A DNA stretch of 64,000 nucleotides from Neurospora intermedia (GCA_037102815.1 BTPP01000004.1:1488001-1552000); one strand, 5' to 3'. Shown: positions 24,093-34,252, counted from the first letter of the stretch. Notes: a model not told the origin generated them from the letters alone. Translations and numbers: made by a program.

Positions 24093-25183
24093 AGTATTAC
24101 AGGCCCTTTATAAGGATTTCAATTTGGTTTTGCATGGGCATCGAGAAGTTTGCCCGCATTCCATAGGTACTGGTGAGGTCATTCCATCATTCAGGAGGTT
24201 CTCGTCCTGTTTTTGGAGAGTGGCTCCATCGACGGGCTTGAAACAACGCAAGCCTTTACCCAGATTTCAAGAACTCCATACCTAGACCAGTGATATCAGT
24301 GATATACTAAACGTGCAGCTCATCTTTCAACATTACTTTGATACGCATATATCAACCCGCAAAACTTCTTGTGTTCATAAATGACAGAAGAAAAAAAAAA
24401 AAAAGAAGAAAAAGAAAAAGGGGGGGGGGGGGGGGGCTCCAACGATACGGGACGACAACTAAATGACCATCCCACTGAATCTATTGAAACTCTCTACATG
24501 CATATGGAGATGCTCTACTTCGTTTGCCATTCTGTCATTCAATCATGAACCGCTATAACGGAGACATTGCGCCAGAGTGTCTAGTCTAGGTTGCTCGGTT
24601 TCCTATCATCTTGGTCCGGCCTCCATTACGAACAATATGTCTGTGTGTGGTTGACCGAATTCTCTGTTCCGAACCCTGGGTGAGAGACGGCATTCACCTG
24701 GCCTCGAAACTGGAGACATGGAACCTTGAGTACCAGACCTCCCCTCCCTTTCCTCAACCTTAACCAAGGTGGCGCCACTCTTTGCTCTTCACCTATTCAC
24801 TGGGCTTCCCATTCACTGTATGTGGCACGCCCTCCACTACCTTAGGTATTTAATGCTGCCCTGGCTGCCCCGGCGTCAATTTTTTCCTTCTTCCTGACAC
24901 CACTTCAAAGTCAAACCGAATATCTCTGATCGACGTTTTACCTCCAAAGATTTTCCAATCTCCTTGACAGGCTTGTCACGTCTTCCCAGAAACATCAACG
25001 ACCACTATATACTGCCTTCTTCTTTCTATTGATCTTTGCAATTTATCCTCATCGCTTCATCAACCTCTGCTCGTCGTACCTCGAGCTACCACAAGTCGTG
25101 AAGTACGAAGGTAAGCTCAGCAGGGGAATGCGTTTCCGATATACGTTCAAGCAGCTAACCCTCTCTCAGAGGAAACATCCAAC
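24093..25183 (+). promoter_or_regulatory. Intergenic and 5' leader of array gene 2
   Basis: 1.09 kb. The first part holds a purine tract listed separately. A leader intron is proposed at 25111-25169 (donor GTAAGC, branch GCTAAC, acceptor CTCTCAG), ending 14 nt before ATG 25184. TATA-like ACTATATACTG lies at 25003. No gene otherwise. Confidence 0.45.
24386..24436 (+). repeat. Purine tract with A14 and G17 runs
   Basis: Fifty-one purines in a row: an A14 run (24391-24404), GAAGAAAAAGAAAAA, then an uninterrupted run of 17 G (24420-24436). It sits about 300 bp after array gene 1. It could form a triplex or quadruplex. The exact length of such runs is prone to sequencing error. Confidence 0.85.
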
Positions 25184-26163
25184 ATGTGTTTCCCCAATAG
25201 CAAATCCACTTTCCTCCGTCTACCAGCCGAGATCCGCTTCATGATCTACCGGGAGATCTGGACTCTCGAGGCTGACCTCGACAGCAACCTCGACAGCAAC
25301 ACCGACAGCGACTCTGACAGGAATTCGGACTCGCACCTTGGCAGCGACGATGATGACTCAGAGGCTCTTCACCAAGCAAATCAGCAGCTCGAGATGATCA
25401 CCGCCATTCAAAATCTAGCCATCGCCTGCCAACAGATCCGCGAGGAGCTCATCACCGAGTACTTCACTCGCGTTCTGCCCAAGACCCAAATCCACCTGGG
25501 CAGTGTCTATCCTCCCCGTCACTCTCTCTACCGGGGCCGCGGCCCCGCTTTTCCTCCTCCCAAGTTCTCGCCTGTAGCCCATATTAACCACAAATCTTTC
25601 GAGGTACTCCAGTCCTCGTCGCTTTTCATCGAGCATACTCAGCACGTCAGCATCCGCTGGGGTCGCTGTTTATGCACCGAGGGCTCGATGTATCAATGCC
25701 CCATTCGACCTTGCGGTCTGGAATGGCTGGGAGAGTTGGAAGATCTCCGGACAGTGGAGGTTGTTCTTACTGATGAACTGTCATCTTGCAAGAACTGTCT
25801 GAAAAAGCTCCTGATGTTGCCAAGGACGCTGGAGAAGATCTTGTTTCGGGTGTTTATTGATGACGTCGTTGCTGAAGCGTATGAGGCGCGGCTGACGGAG
25901 TGGTATTGGGGGCAGAGGCCTGAGTTTTTGGCGTACATGGCGGCGATGGAGGATGAGGAGGAGGTCATTCCTGAGAGAAAGGTAGAGGTATGTTCGTTCC
26001 TCACCCACCCTTCATTGGGAACATTCTTCGTCTTCTTCACACTCCAAACCTTTGTGGACTGCTCAGCTAATGCATCGATGTCACTTAGGAATCGGGGTTA
26101 TACAAGATTGAGCACCACATTGGTGCTGTTGTAGTCGAGTGGCCTTTGTTGGACACAGTTTGA
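25184..26163 (+). CDS. 2EXR/F-box-like array protein 2
   Basis: Exons 25184-25987 and 26089-26163, phase 0, with a 101-nt intron (GTATGT donor, GCTAA branch region, CTTAG acceptor). Total 292 aa. The domain opens almost at the start codon: FLRLPAEIRFMIYREIWTLEADL. A Asp/Ser repeat follows (units DSN, DSD; about 29-60). Then come LAIACQQIREELITEYF, RVLPKTQIHLGS, SSLFIEHTQHVSIRWG, LEWLGELEDLRTVEVVL and LPRTLEKILFRVF. The last exon is 75 nt, exactly as in gene 1, and gives YKIEHHIGAVVVEWPLLDTV. An alternative donor 6 nt upstream would drop two residues. Genes 1 and 2 are closest to each other by their identical last-exon length and tail. Function unknown. Confidence 0.85.
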
Positions 26164-27101
26164 TCTCTAGTGGAACATATCTAGAGGTTTTCTGGGGAAA
26201 AAAAATTGGGAAAAACTGACGATAGAGGGCGAGTCCCTTGTGGTACAGAAGCATGGGCGCTAGGTATTTCTAATCCATGGCAAATTCATGTGCTGGTCAC
26301 ACATCTTAACATCATGAAGACATGTTCGACAGAAGCCTCATGCAACAATATAGTGGCAGCGTAGAGAGCTTTACTAGGGTTCCTATCCGTTTCGAAGTTG
26401 AGACATTATGAGACGCGATTCGAAACGTGATTGAGAGGTAGGGCTGGGCACTCACCTTGACTATATCGTATTGACTTGGGGTATTGATTTTTTCAACTGC
26501 CATGGAAATCAGGCATAATCTGTAAGCATACTGCAACATTCATGCCTGCCACATGCGAGGGCGTGGCACAAGTCACCACCTGACAACAATCCGAAAGTCG
26601 TTTGATTTAGTTCTCAGACGTCAAAACTGGACATACAATCTACTTATGTGAGCTGTTGGAAACCCTTTTACCCCGCGCACTTCTCCTGCGGAACCTCTTC
26701 TACGACATGAAGGTTTCCCCGTCAGTTTACCCTCAACGTCCTCAACGGAATCCTTCCTGCGCGGCACTCCGTTATCGCGACCCCTCCTCTCCGCCGTTTG
26801 ATTTTTGTGTGTTTTCGCCCCAAGGCAACCGCATTAACCGCTTCAAGGACCCAGACAGAACCCATCAAAGCAGAAAGTGAAGTCAGTCCATCCGAGGCTT
26901 TGACATAGTCCACCCACACAACTCGGAGTCATCCAGCTTGGTCCGGAAGTATTGGTATCCCGTCAGACACATCGCCGACGCCCTCATTCAATACTGCTAC
27001 AACACATCAGAGCCACGGTATACCCAAAGTTTATCATCGCGTATACCCAAAGTTAATCCATCGCGTATACCTAGTAGCTAACCCTTTCGCAGCTATACAA
27101 T
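26164..27101 (+). promoter_or_regulatory. Intergenic and 5' leader of array gene 3
   Basis: About 940 bp without a credible gene. The leader intron probably runs from a GTATAC near 27018 to 27092 (branch GCTAAC, acceptor TTCGCAG), ending 9 nt before the ATG. It contains a tandem repeat: GTATACCCAAAGTT-type units of 23 nt (27018-27040) and 24 nt (27041-27064), and a third partial GTATACC at 27065. Each unit offers a possible donor. Confidence 0.45.
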
Positions 27102-28035
27102 ATGGCATCAAAGCCAAGACCTCCTATTCTCTCTATCCCGCTCGAGATCCGGTACATGATATACCGTTACACTTGGACAATTCCGATCGACCCCCGAAAG
27201 CATTTCGAGCTCGCGCCACGTTACTCTAGCTGCTTGAACGGAATTTACTTCAAGCGCCAGTTTGGACAACTTCACGCTCTGGTTTCGATCTGTCGACAGA
27301 TGAGGCAGGAAGTGCTTTCGGAATACTTCGACAGGACCCAGGTATATGTTCGATGGCGTCATCCTCATGTCGTACTCTGGAGTTTCGACAACACGCCTTG
27401 TCCGGAGTTTGACGCCGTAGCCTGCATCCAATCCTCCCGCCTTTTGACGCATTACACCCACCATGTCAGTCTTTACTGGGTGCCGTGCCTTTACTCGAGG
27501 GACTCTGAGGGAGGACGAACCAATAATTGTCAGCACTTGGACTGGCTGTTGAAATTGGAGCAGCTCAAGACCCTCGAGCTTGTTCTCTATGAGGGATGGA
27601 TACGCATAATGGCGTATGTCTGGTCGGATTCCCCCAGGTCAAATCCAGGTGGAGACGCACAAGCTCTCTTCTGTTCTGTCTGTCTTTCCAAGCTCATGAA
27701 GCTACGGAATTTGAAGAAGGTCGTCTTCAAAGTGGACTTTGGCATATTCACCGCCACCGCGGCAGAGGAACAGAAATTGGAGAGATCGACGAGATGGTTT
27801 GCGAGAATAAAGAAACAAGTCTCGAATATGATCTTGAAGGCTCCGAGCCAGGTACGTGCATTTCCATCATTCTTCCTTCCTACCTTACCCTTTTGGTAAA
27901 TCGTAGGTGAAGTAGACACTGGCTGACCAAATTTTGATGTGTCGATATATTCAGGAAGAGGCACAACCCACGTACTTGATTGAGCAGCACCTTGGTGCCA
28001 TCGACACCGAGTGGCCTCGGTCTTTCAAGATCTGA
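27102..28035 (+). CDS. 2EXR/F-box-like array protein 3
   Basis: Exons 27102-27851 and 27955-28035 in phase 0, with a 103-nt intron (GTACGT donor, CTGAC branch, TTCAG acceptor). Total 276 aa. Starts MASKPRPPILSIPLEIRYMI and continues YRYTWTIPID, LHALVSICRQMRQEVLSEYF, QSSRLLTHYTHHVSLYW, LDWLLKLEQLKTLELVL, LSKLMKLRNLKKVVFKV and a basic helix WFARIKKQVSNMILK. The 26-codon last exon encodes PTYLIEQHLGAIDTEWPRSF. It shares the SICRQ(M/I)R(Q/D)EVLSEYF block with genes 4 and 5, so these three form one subgroup. No signal peptide or TM helix. Function unknown. Confidence 0.87.
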
Positions 28036-28694
28036 CGTTACCTTTGTCCGCCTTTTTTTTGTTCTTTGTTTTTCTTTCCTTTTTTTTTTTTTTTTTTTTT
28101 TTGGTTTTGGCTGGATGCTGACCACGGGCTAGTCGTCTGTTGTTGTGCCTTTCAGCTGGCAACATACTAGTGTATGTGCTATACAGGGGCGATTTCTGGC
28201 CTGATAGGCCTTGTATGACCTTGGAAAATGACATGGAGGAAAAAAGTATACCCGATTCGGTCGAGGTTTATTACCTAGGTTACGTTGTCAAGATGACCTT
28301 CGATAGTAGTATGCGCTTAAAGTACAGGTTGTTTCGACAAAGACCCTTTTCCACTTCGCCCTTTTGTAGGAAGTTCGTGCCTTCCATTTCGGTTTGTTCC
28401 CCTCACCACCATTTCGGCCCAGTTCCATTCTCTAGGTGGGCCGCTCTGATTTCTGTTTGGTTCGCGCCTTCCACTTACACTCGAAAGTACATCCCATTAT
28501 TGTCTTGCCCCTCCATCTCCCTCATCTCTTTCTCAACCGCTCTCTTTTGTGAATTTCTCTCATTCATTGTTCTGGACCTCGGTCAGATTCGAAGGGCGTT
28601 ACCATTGCCATAACCAACGCCGGTATGTTCAGCGTGTGTCCCGCATGTATTCCAGTCAACTAATCCTTCAACTGTACCAGTCTCCAAGCTATTC
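28036..28694 (+). promoter_or_regulatory. Intergenic and 5' leader of array gene 4
   Basis: Begins with T-rich sequence including a T23 run (28080-28102). The leader is CT-rich (28340-28600). A leader intron is proposed at 28623-28680 (GTATGT donor, CAACTAAT branch, ACCAG acceptor), ending 14 nt before ATG 28695. The stretch 28347-28410 resembles 30118-30181 upstream of gene 5. Confidence 0.45.
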
Positions 28695-29608
28695 ATGATG
28701 GCCCCGCAACCAACAAAACCTCGCATTCTTGCTATTCCGCTGGAGGTTCGACGCGAGATATACCGCTATACGTGGACGGTCCCCATCGATGTCAAGAAAC
28801 ACTTACGGAAGCCTTACGGGCACTGTGACCTGTACAATTGGTCGAAAGCCTACCTGGAACTCCAGGTCGAGCAACTTCATACGCTCCTATCTATCTGTGG
28901 GCAGATGAGAGACGAGGTCCTCTCGGAATACTTCTACCGAACGCAGGTTCATTTCCGGCACCTGTCCTCCTCCGGTAGGATCCATTACTCTCATGCAAAC
29001 CACTACATACGGTCCTCTCTTCTCTTTGCGTCCTACACTCAGCACGTCAGCCTGACCTGGGAACCACGCCGTCATCCGCCACTTGAACGTCTTCCTGAAT
29101 TGCCCAAGACTTTAGAAATTCCCAAGACTATTGAATGGATGTTGCAGCTGGAGCAGCTCAAGACCGTGGAGCTGGTGATCGTTGATTCGCAATTGCACAC
29201 TTTCGAAGATTTCCTGGACCAGTTGGCGGCTGTCCTCAACAATTTCTGCGCATACCATTTCGTGTTTCAGCTCGGAACAAAGCTGCGCAACCTAGAGAAG
29301 ATTGTTCTCAAGCTCTATTTCAACAGACGCTGGGTGGAACTGGATGCGGATTTCTTGAGAAGAGCACCTCGGCTTCGGTATTTCAACGACGTTCTTTCAA
29401 GATCGTTGCGGGAGGACCTCAAACAAGTATGTTGTACTACCTTCAGGACGGTTTACACTCGTTTTTTCTTCCAATTCTCAAATCAAATACTGACTGACAA
29501 CCTGATGTTGCATTTGGTGCTTTTTAGCCAGAGCGACAGCGGACTTTTGTATTTGACCAGCACTTTGGTGCAGTCAATCTTGATTGGCCTCTGCCGAATA
29601 GGATTTGA
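28695..29608 (+). CDS. 2EXR/F-box-like array protein 4
   Basis: Exons 28695-29426 and 29528-29608, phase 0, 101-nt intron (GTATGT donor, TTTTTAG acceptor). Total 270 aa. Starts MMAPQPTKPRILAIPLEVRR, then EIYRYTWTVPIDVKKHL, LHTLLSICGQMRDEVLSEYF, RTQVHFRHL, RSSLLFASYTQHVSLTWEP, IEWMLQLEQLKTVELVI, LRNLEKIVLKLYF and DVLSRSLREDLKQ. The last exon gives RTFVFDQHFGAVNLDWPLPN, in which the usual acidic-W-P core is conserved as DWP. The second ATG follows at once, so initiation at either is possible. Most like gene 5 in body and leader. Function unknown. Confidence 0.87.
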
Positions 29609-30473
29609 CACCATTTGAATTCGATTTCATATATTCAACACCGGGATCCCTTTTTTCAAATGGAATAGGGTTTCGTTGAACATCGAAACATGTCAATTAG
29701 ACATGAAAAGGCCCAAACCAGTTAACGCGTGGACTCGGGCTAACTAACAAACACATCAGTATCGGACTGTAATTATCAGCCACCCAGCACGCCCGCAGGT
29801 TATGTTGAAATCGAAGACTTTTGCTATAATAGTCATGATGCTTGAGTCCATGTCTTGATCCAACAGACTCAGGTTTTTTTTTTTACTAGCGTCCGACCAC
29901 GTCAGCACCGAACCTCTGAAGGTGACGGGATGCTGATGGCACTTCGGATGAGTCGTTTGTTATTAGACAGGTTTGGGTGAAACTGGCAACCCCCATTGCT
30001 CTCATTCTTTTGTTCTTTCCATTAAACCATATCAAGTCCAACTGAGGCACTCCATCCTGCAAACGGAGGTTGACTCCTTGTGGGGTGGTGAAACATCTTA
30101 CACTGCGTGCCCTACCCGTTTTCATCTCGACTTTTTGTTGGCAGTCCGTGCCTGCCACTTTGGTTCGTTCACCTCACCTCACCGGTGTTTCTGTCTGGTA
30201 TATTTGGGTGGGCCTTGTTTTCAATTTTTTTTCTTCCTTCTCCTCTTCTATCTGAATGAAAGCCCAAACAGATTGTGGCATTTCTTCCCCCTCCACATCC
30301 CTCACCTTCCCACTACCTATTGGTTCTCAGTTATTTCGTTTCCTGATTCTCGATCCGTTGCAGAAGCAGCTGCAGAAAGCTACCACCAAGGTCCAGTAAA
30401 GGTAGGTTTGACGTTTTTCCATGTCCAGGATGTATTTGAGGTAGCTGACTGTCTCAAAGCTGCAGCATTCAAC
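29609..30473 (+). promoter_or_regulatory. Intergenic and 5' leader of array gene 5
   Basis: 865 bp. A leader intron is proposed at 30402-30465 (GTAGGT donor, GCTGAC branch, GCTGCAG acceptor), ending 8 nt before ATG 30474. If this intron were retained, an in-frame extension upstream of the ATG would be possible, because no stop lies between 29973 and the ATG in that frame. The N-terminus MASEAKPPIL aligns with genes 3 and 4, so 30474 is preferred. Confidence 0.45.
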
Positions 30474-31322
30474 ATGGCCTCAGAAGCAAAACCTCCCATC
30501 CTCGCTGCTCCGCTTGAGATTCGATTCGAAATATACCGCCACACGTGGACGATTTCAGACAGCGATACCTACAGATTCATTGAGGCTTGCAGACCACAGA
30601 GTGGCCGAGTCCGTCAATGTCTAGAGATCTACTACTTTAAGCACCAAGTCGAACTACTTAATGCGCTGGTATCTATCTGTCGGCAGATCCGCGACGAGGT
30701 CCTCTCGGAATACTTTCATCAAACTCAAGTTCACGTTTCCAACTGTCGGGACCATAACCCCATGCTTAAAGAGGTACTACTTCTACCTCTAGATGTGCAA
30801 CACATCCAGTCCTCTCTTCTATTCGTGTCCTATACTCAGCACGTCAGTCTTTTCTGGACTGTATCTGAACCTGATCTCATGACCAGAACCCTGGACTGGC
30901 TATTGCAGCTGAAGCAACTCAAGACTCTCGAGCTGATTATCAATTGGCCTTCGCGCCATGTGGAGTCAGGTCCCAACAAAATTCTTGACTCCAGTCTCTT
31001 TGGGAGACTCACAACCTTGCGCAACCTGGAGAAGATCGTTGTCAGGATCAATGGTGGTCTTTGGAAGGAAGCGCCCGAGGTCCAGAGGATTGAAGACATC
31101 CTCTCAAAATCGGTGCGGGAGGACCTCAGACAGGTATTTTGTACTCCTGTGAGGAGGGTTCCTCGATTTTTCTCTCACTCCCTTGAAGATACATGAATTC
31201 TTACTGATAATCTCATGTTTCCATACATTATTCAGGCAGAGGCACAGCCGACCTACGTATTCGAGGAGTTCATCGGCTTCGAGGCCCTTCTTGACGCGAT
31301 CTCTCTGCCGTGCAGAATTTGA
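30474..31322 (+). CDS. 2EXR/F-box-like array protein 5
   Basis: Exons 30474-31133 and 31236-31322, phase 0, 102-nt intron with a weaker GTATTT donor and TTCAG acceptor. Total 248 aa. Starts MASEAKPPILAAPLEIRFEI, then YRHTWTISDSDTY, LLNALVSICRQIRDEVLSEY, QTQVHVSNC, QSSLLFVSYTQHVSLFW, LDWLLQLKQLKTLELII, LRNLEKIVVRI and DILSKSVREDLRQ. The last exon begins PTYVFEEFIGFEALLDAISL: the front half of the tail is kept but the acidic-W-P core is replaced. This is the most diverged tail of the five and the shortest protein. Last gene of the array. Function unknown. Confidence 0.85.
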
Positions 31323-32539
31323 CGCAACCCACACGTTGCTCCATTTCCTTCGGCCTTTTGCGAATTAAAGCTGAATTTGCGACGACGAAGAATTCTCGAC
31401 AAGAAGGGATGGTGGACTGAAGGGGGCAGGCTTTCCAAGTCGCACGTTTTCGGGCACTCAACCTTCATTACATCCTTATATTCATTTCGATGACGTCTTT
31501 TTCGTTCGTATATTCCCCTATGGCGATCCGAGCGTTTGTAGGTGCATATACACATGCAGGTCGTCCCCTTCTGGTCGCTGAGAAAGACCAGACAGTCGTG
31601 CGATGAATTTGAGTTGATCCGTTAGACGCATATTCGATTTTTCTTCTTGTTGAATGAGTCAGTTGGCTGGGTTTCCTCATTGTGCGGTCGTTACCTTTGA
31701 GGAATCTATCGAGTGATGAATTTTTTTCGTTCCTAACGGAGGTGGTTGGTGTTGTTGGGGTTTACCTTCAAGAGAGCCGAGGCTAAGGGTTAAGGCTGAA
31801 CGTAGATCATAAATAAACTATTAAGTCGACAAGGAGACATGGCTAATGGGTGACGAGCACATGGCATGGACAGTATTCCCAGCATCATCCATATTTCTCT
31901 TCTTTGGGTCGGCGATGACCGTTTCTAGATTGACTTTATTCAGCTCATCTTCAATCTCACTCCCCTGTCAGACCACTATAAGCCGAACTAGCAAACCCAA
32001 TCTTCGCCGTAAAGCATAAGGTGACGGAACATCCAAATTCTTTTAGAATGTCATACAGACAGATGTGGCCAAGCACAGTTTGACATCATCTCACGCACCG
32101 AGTGGACAACACAAGCTGGGCTCCTAGTCCGTCACAGTAAGCATCAGTAATACTACTGCTCGACGGCCTTAGACTTGTGTTCGGCTCAGAAACCTTATCT
32201 TCACATGAATATTTATAGTGAACCTCGAGAAGACTGCCTACGTAGCTGGGAGCACTCCGAGATTAATCACCAAACATGGCCAGCAACCATCGTCGTGAGC
32301 GACGCAATCAAAGTGAAATGTGATTGTAATAACAAGAATCTGTGATTGTTGTATAAGACTAGCCTCCTTCACTGATGTGAACGCGATATAAAATTCCTCT
32401 TCCGTTTCCCGAACTTTTGACGAGCACTATACCGCCCAGCCATGCTGCTCTTTTCACCCCTATCCAAACTTCTTAAGTATCTCAGTCGCCACTCGTACAT
32501 AGCCCAGTTGAGCATTTTATTCACTTTTGCCTAAGTTGA
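31323..32539. other. Convergent 3' intergenic region
   Basis: 1.2 kb between array gene 5 and the opposite-strand propeller gene. No reading frame, repeat or RNA gene with support was seen. Part of it (32260-32420) is AT-rich. Confidence 0.4.
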
Positions 32540-33838
32540 TTACTCTGTGCCGCGGTTCAAATGCCATCCCTCCGGCAGGTCCGTCTTCAAACGAATCTCA
32601 TCAGCATCCGGCCAGATGATCGGATCGTTCCAGCCCGTAAAGCCATCAGGGCTAAGCAGCAGGGCCAAATCCTGCTCAATGGCCTGCGTGATATCCTCAA
32701 AATGCCAAACACTCTCGTCCCCATTTTTGTGCCCGTCCTTGTACTCAAATAGCGTGAAAATACTGTTAGACCCAACCTGCACCGTGTCGGACGGATATCC
32801 ATTCTCGGCCGCGATGGCAGGCGGCGGAGGGATCACGGTAAAGGTGTGCTGAACCGCATGACGGTCGTTCAAGTAGTCTTCCGTCTGCCACAGCCATCCC
32901 ATGGCCTCGACGACCTGGACGCCCTGTGTAGGGGAGGTCAACAGGCAAACGTGGCTCTGGTACTTTAGCGGAAGCGTGATGCCTTGGACGTCGGGGATCT
33001 TCATGTTTGTGTTGGCCAGCCAGTCAGGCTGATACTGGCCGAACTCCATGGTCATGTCCAAAGCGCCGATGAGGCCCTCCCCGTTGTGGGTGAGGAGCCG
33101 GCTGGAGTCAGGGATGGCGGCTAGGCCGCGGATGGCCCGATCGATGGGGTCTATGTGTTCCGGCCACCAAGTGTGGGGGAACTGGCCATCGAACAAGATG
33201 CGGATGATGGTGTTACCGTCGGTGCAGGCGATGTAGGTGTTGCCTTCGAAGTCGGTCTCGAGGCCGTAACAGCCGCCGATCTTGCTGGTTAAGGTTTTCA
33301 GGTTGACCCTCCAGACAAAGTCGTTCTTGTATACGTCGTACTTGATAACATAGTTGTTGCCCGACTCCTCCGCGCGGCGGCTGGTGGCGAGAGAGGTCCA
33401 GAGACCCGTGTAAAAGTCCCAGTGGACGCTTGAGATGTAGTAATCTGTGTTGTGGGCGATGTCTGGAATCTCGACAACGCGGACGACATGGTCGCTGTAG
33501 GGGTCGTAGACAATTACCTCGGGCGCCGCCTGTGAACCAACGAGTAGCACGCATTGGTTGCCGTCCCAGGCGGCACTGGTTGGATACAGTTTGGGATACT
33601 TGATGTCGAAGCTCCCCTTGTTGAACTCGGGACAGTCGGGCCAATCTGGTCTTACTGCTTGTGGGGACTCGTACCTCCGCCATTTCGTCTGTACATCTTC
33701 CGGCAGACCATTTGACAGGTTTGCAACCTTCAGCCCTCCGCCAGTTTCCGAAACAGGACGTCGTTGAGTCGGTACAGCGTATACGCCTAGCGTGGCAGCG
33801 GCTGCCAGCACATGGGTGATGAAAGTGCCAAAATTCAT
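32540..33838 (-). CDS. Secreted beta-propeller protein, TRI14/Mala s 1-like
   Basis: Single-exon gene of 432 aa. Residues 1-22 (MNFGTFITHVLAAAATLGVY) form a signal peptide with likely cleavage after VYA, so the protein is expected to be secreted. The rest resembles the family of trichothecene-cluster protein TRI14 and the Malassezia allergen Mala s 1, thought to be six-bladed beta-propellers. Repeating blade-like strands are visible: YPTSAAWDGNQCVLLVGS, VIVYDPYSDHVVRVVEIPD, YYISSVHWDFYTGLWTSL, YGLETDFEGNTYIACTDGN, IRGLAAIPDSSRLLTHNGEG and FTLFEYKDG. No catalytic motif was recognised and the role is unknown; in Fusarium TRI14 affects virulence, not toxin synthesis. No other trichothecene gene is nearby, so a toxin cluster is not implied. 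Family call is from pattern only. Confidence 0.7.
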   Translation of the reverse strand: MNFGTFITHVLAAAATLGVYAVPTQRRPVSETGGGLKVANLSNGLPEDVQTKWRRYESPQAVRPDWPDCPEFNKGSFDIKYPKLYPTSAAWDGNQCVLLVGSQAAPEVIVYDPYSDHVVRVVEIPDIAHNTDYYISSVHWDFYTGLWTSLATSRRAEESGNNYVIKYDVYKNDFVWRVNLKTLTSKIGGCYGLETDFEGNTYIACTDGNTIIRILFDGQFPHTWWPEHIDPIDRAIRGLAAIPDSSRLLTHNGEGLIGALDMTMEFGQYQPDWLANTNMKIPDVQGITLPLKYQSHVCLLTSPTQGVQVVEAMGWLWQTEDYLNDRHAVQHTFTVIPPPPAIAAENGYPSDTVQVGSNSIFTLFEYKDGHKNGDESVWHFEDITQAIEQDLALLLSPDGFTGWNDPIIWPDADEIRLKTDLPEGWHLNRGTE

Positions 33839-34208
33839 TGTTGGAAATTCGACTGCCGATGAGCTGATCGTTGGCGAGGTGGTCCAGTCGACTTTTGGAT
33901 GAGTACCTTAGTAGACGTGGAAGTGGTATCCAGAATGAGAGTGAAATGCGCTTGGCTGTGGGGGTGCGAAGGAGAACGAAAGGAGAAGAAAAGATACAGC
34001 GAGGGGAGGAAACAAATACCAGCAATCTCTTCCTGATGCATTGTCCGTGGTTGGCTATGCCGAATCGTGCTGTATAAACGAGAAATGCAATTCTCACACA
34101 CCGAAGGAGTATGGAAGTCCGTTGCATTTTTTCATCTTACGGCCCAACTGTTATGGTTCGCCGGCGTCGGTTTCTGCAATTCCTCTCAAGTGCCGCAGGT
34201 GCGGCGAC

Positions 34209-34252
<44 letters not shown>

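Noticed and set aside
29973-30473. Long N-terminal extension of array gene 5
   Set aside because: A leader intron ends just before ATG 30474, and paralogues 3 and 4 start at the matching methionine.
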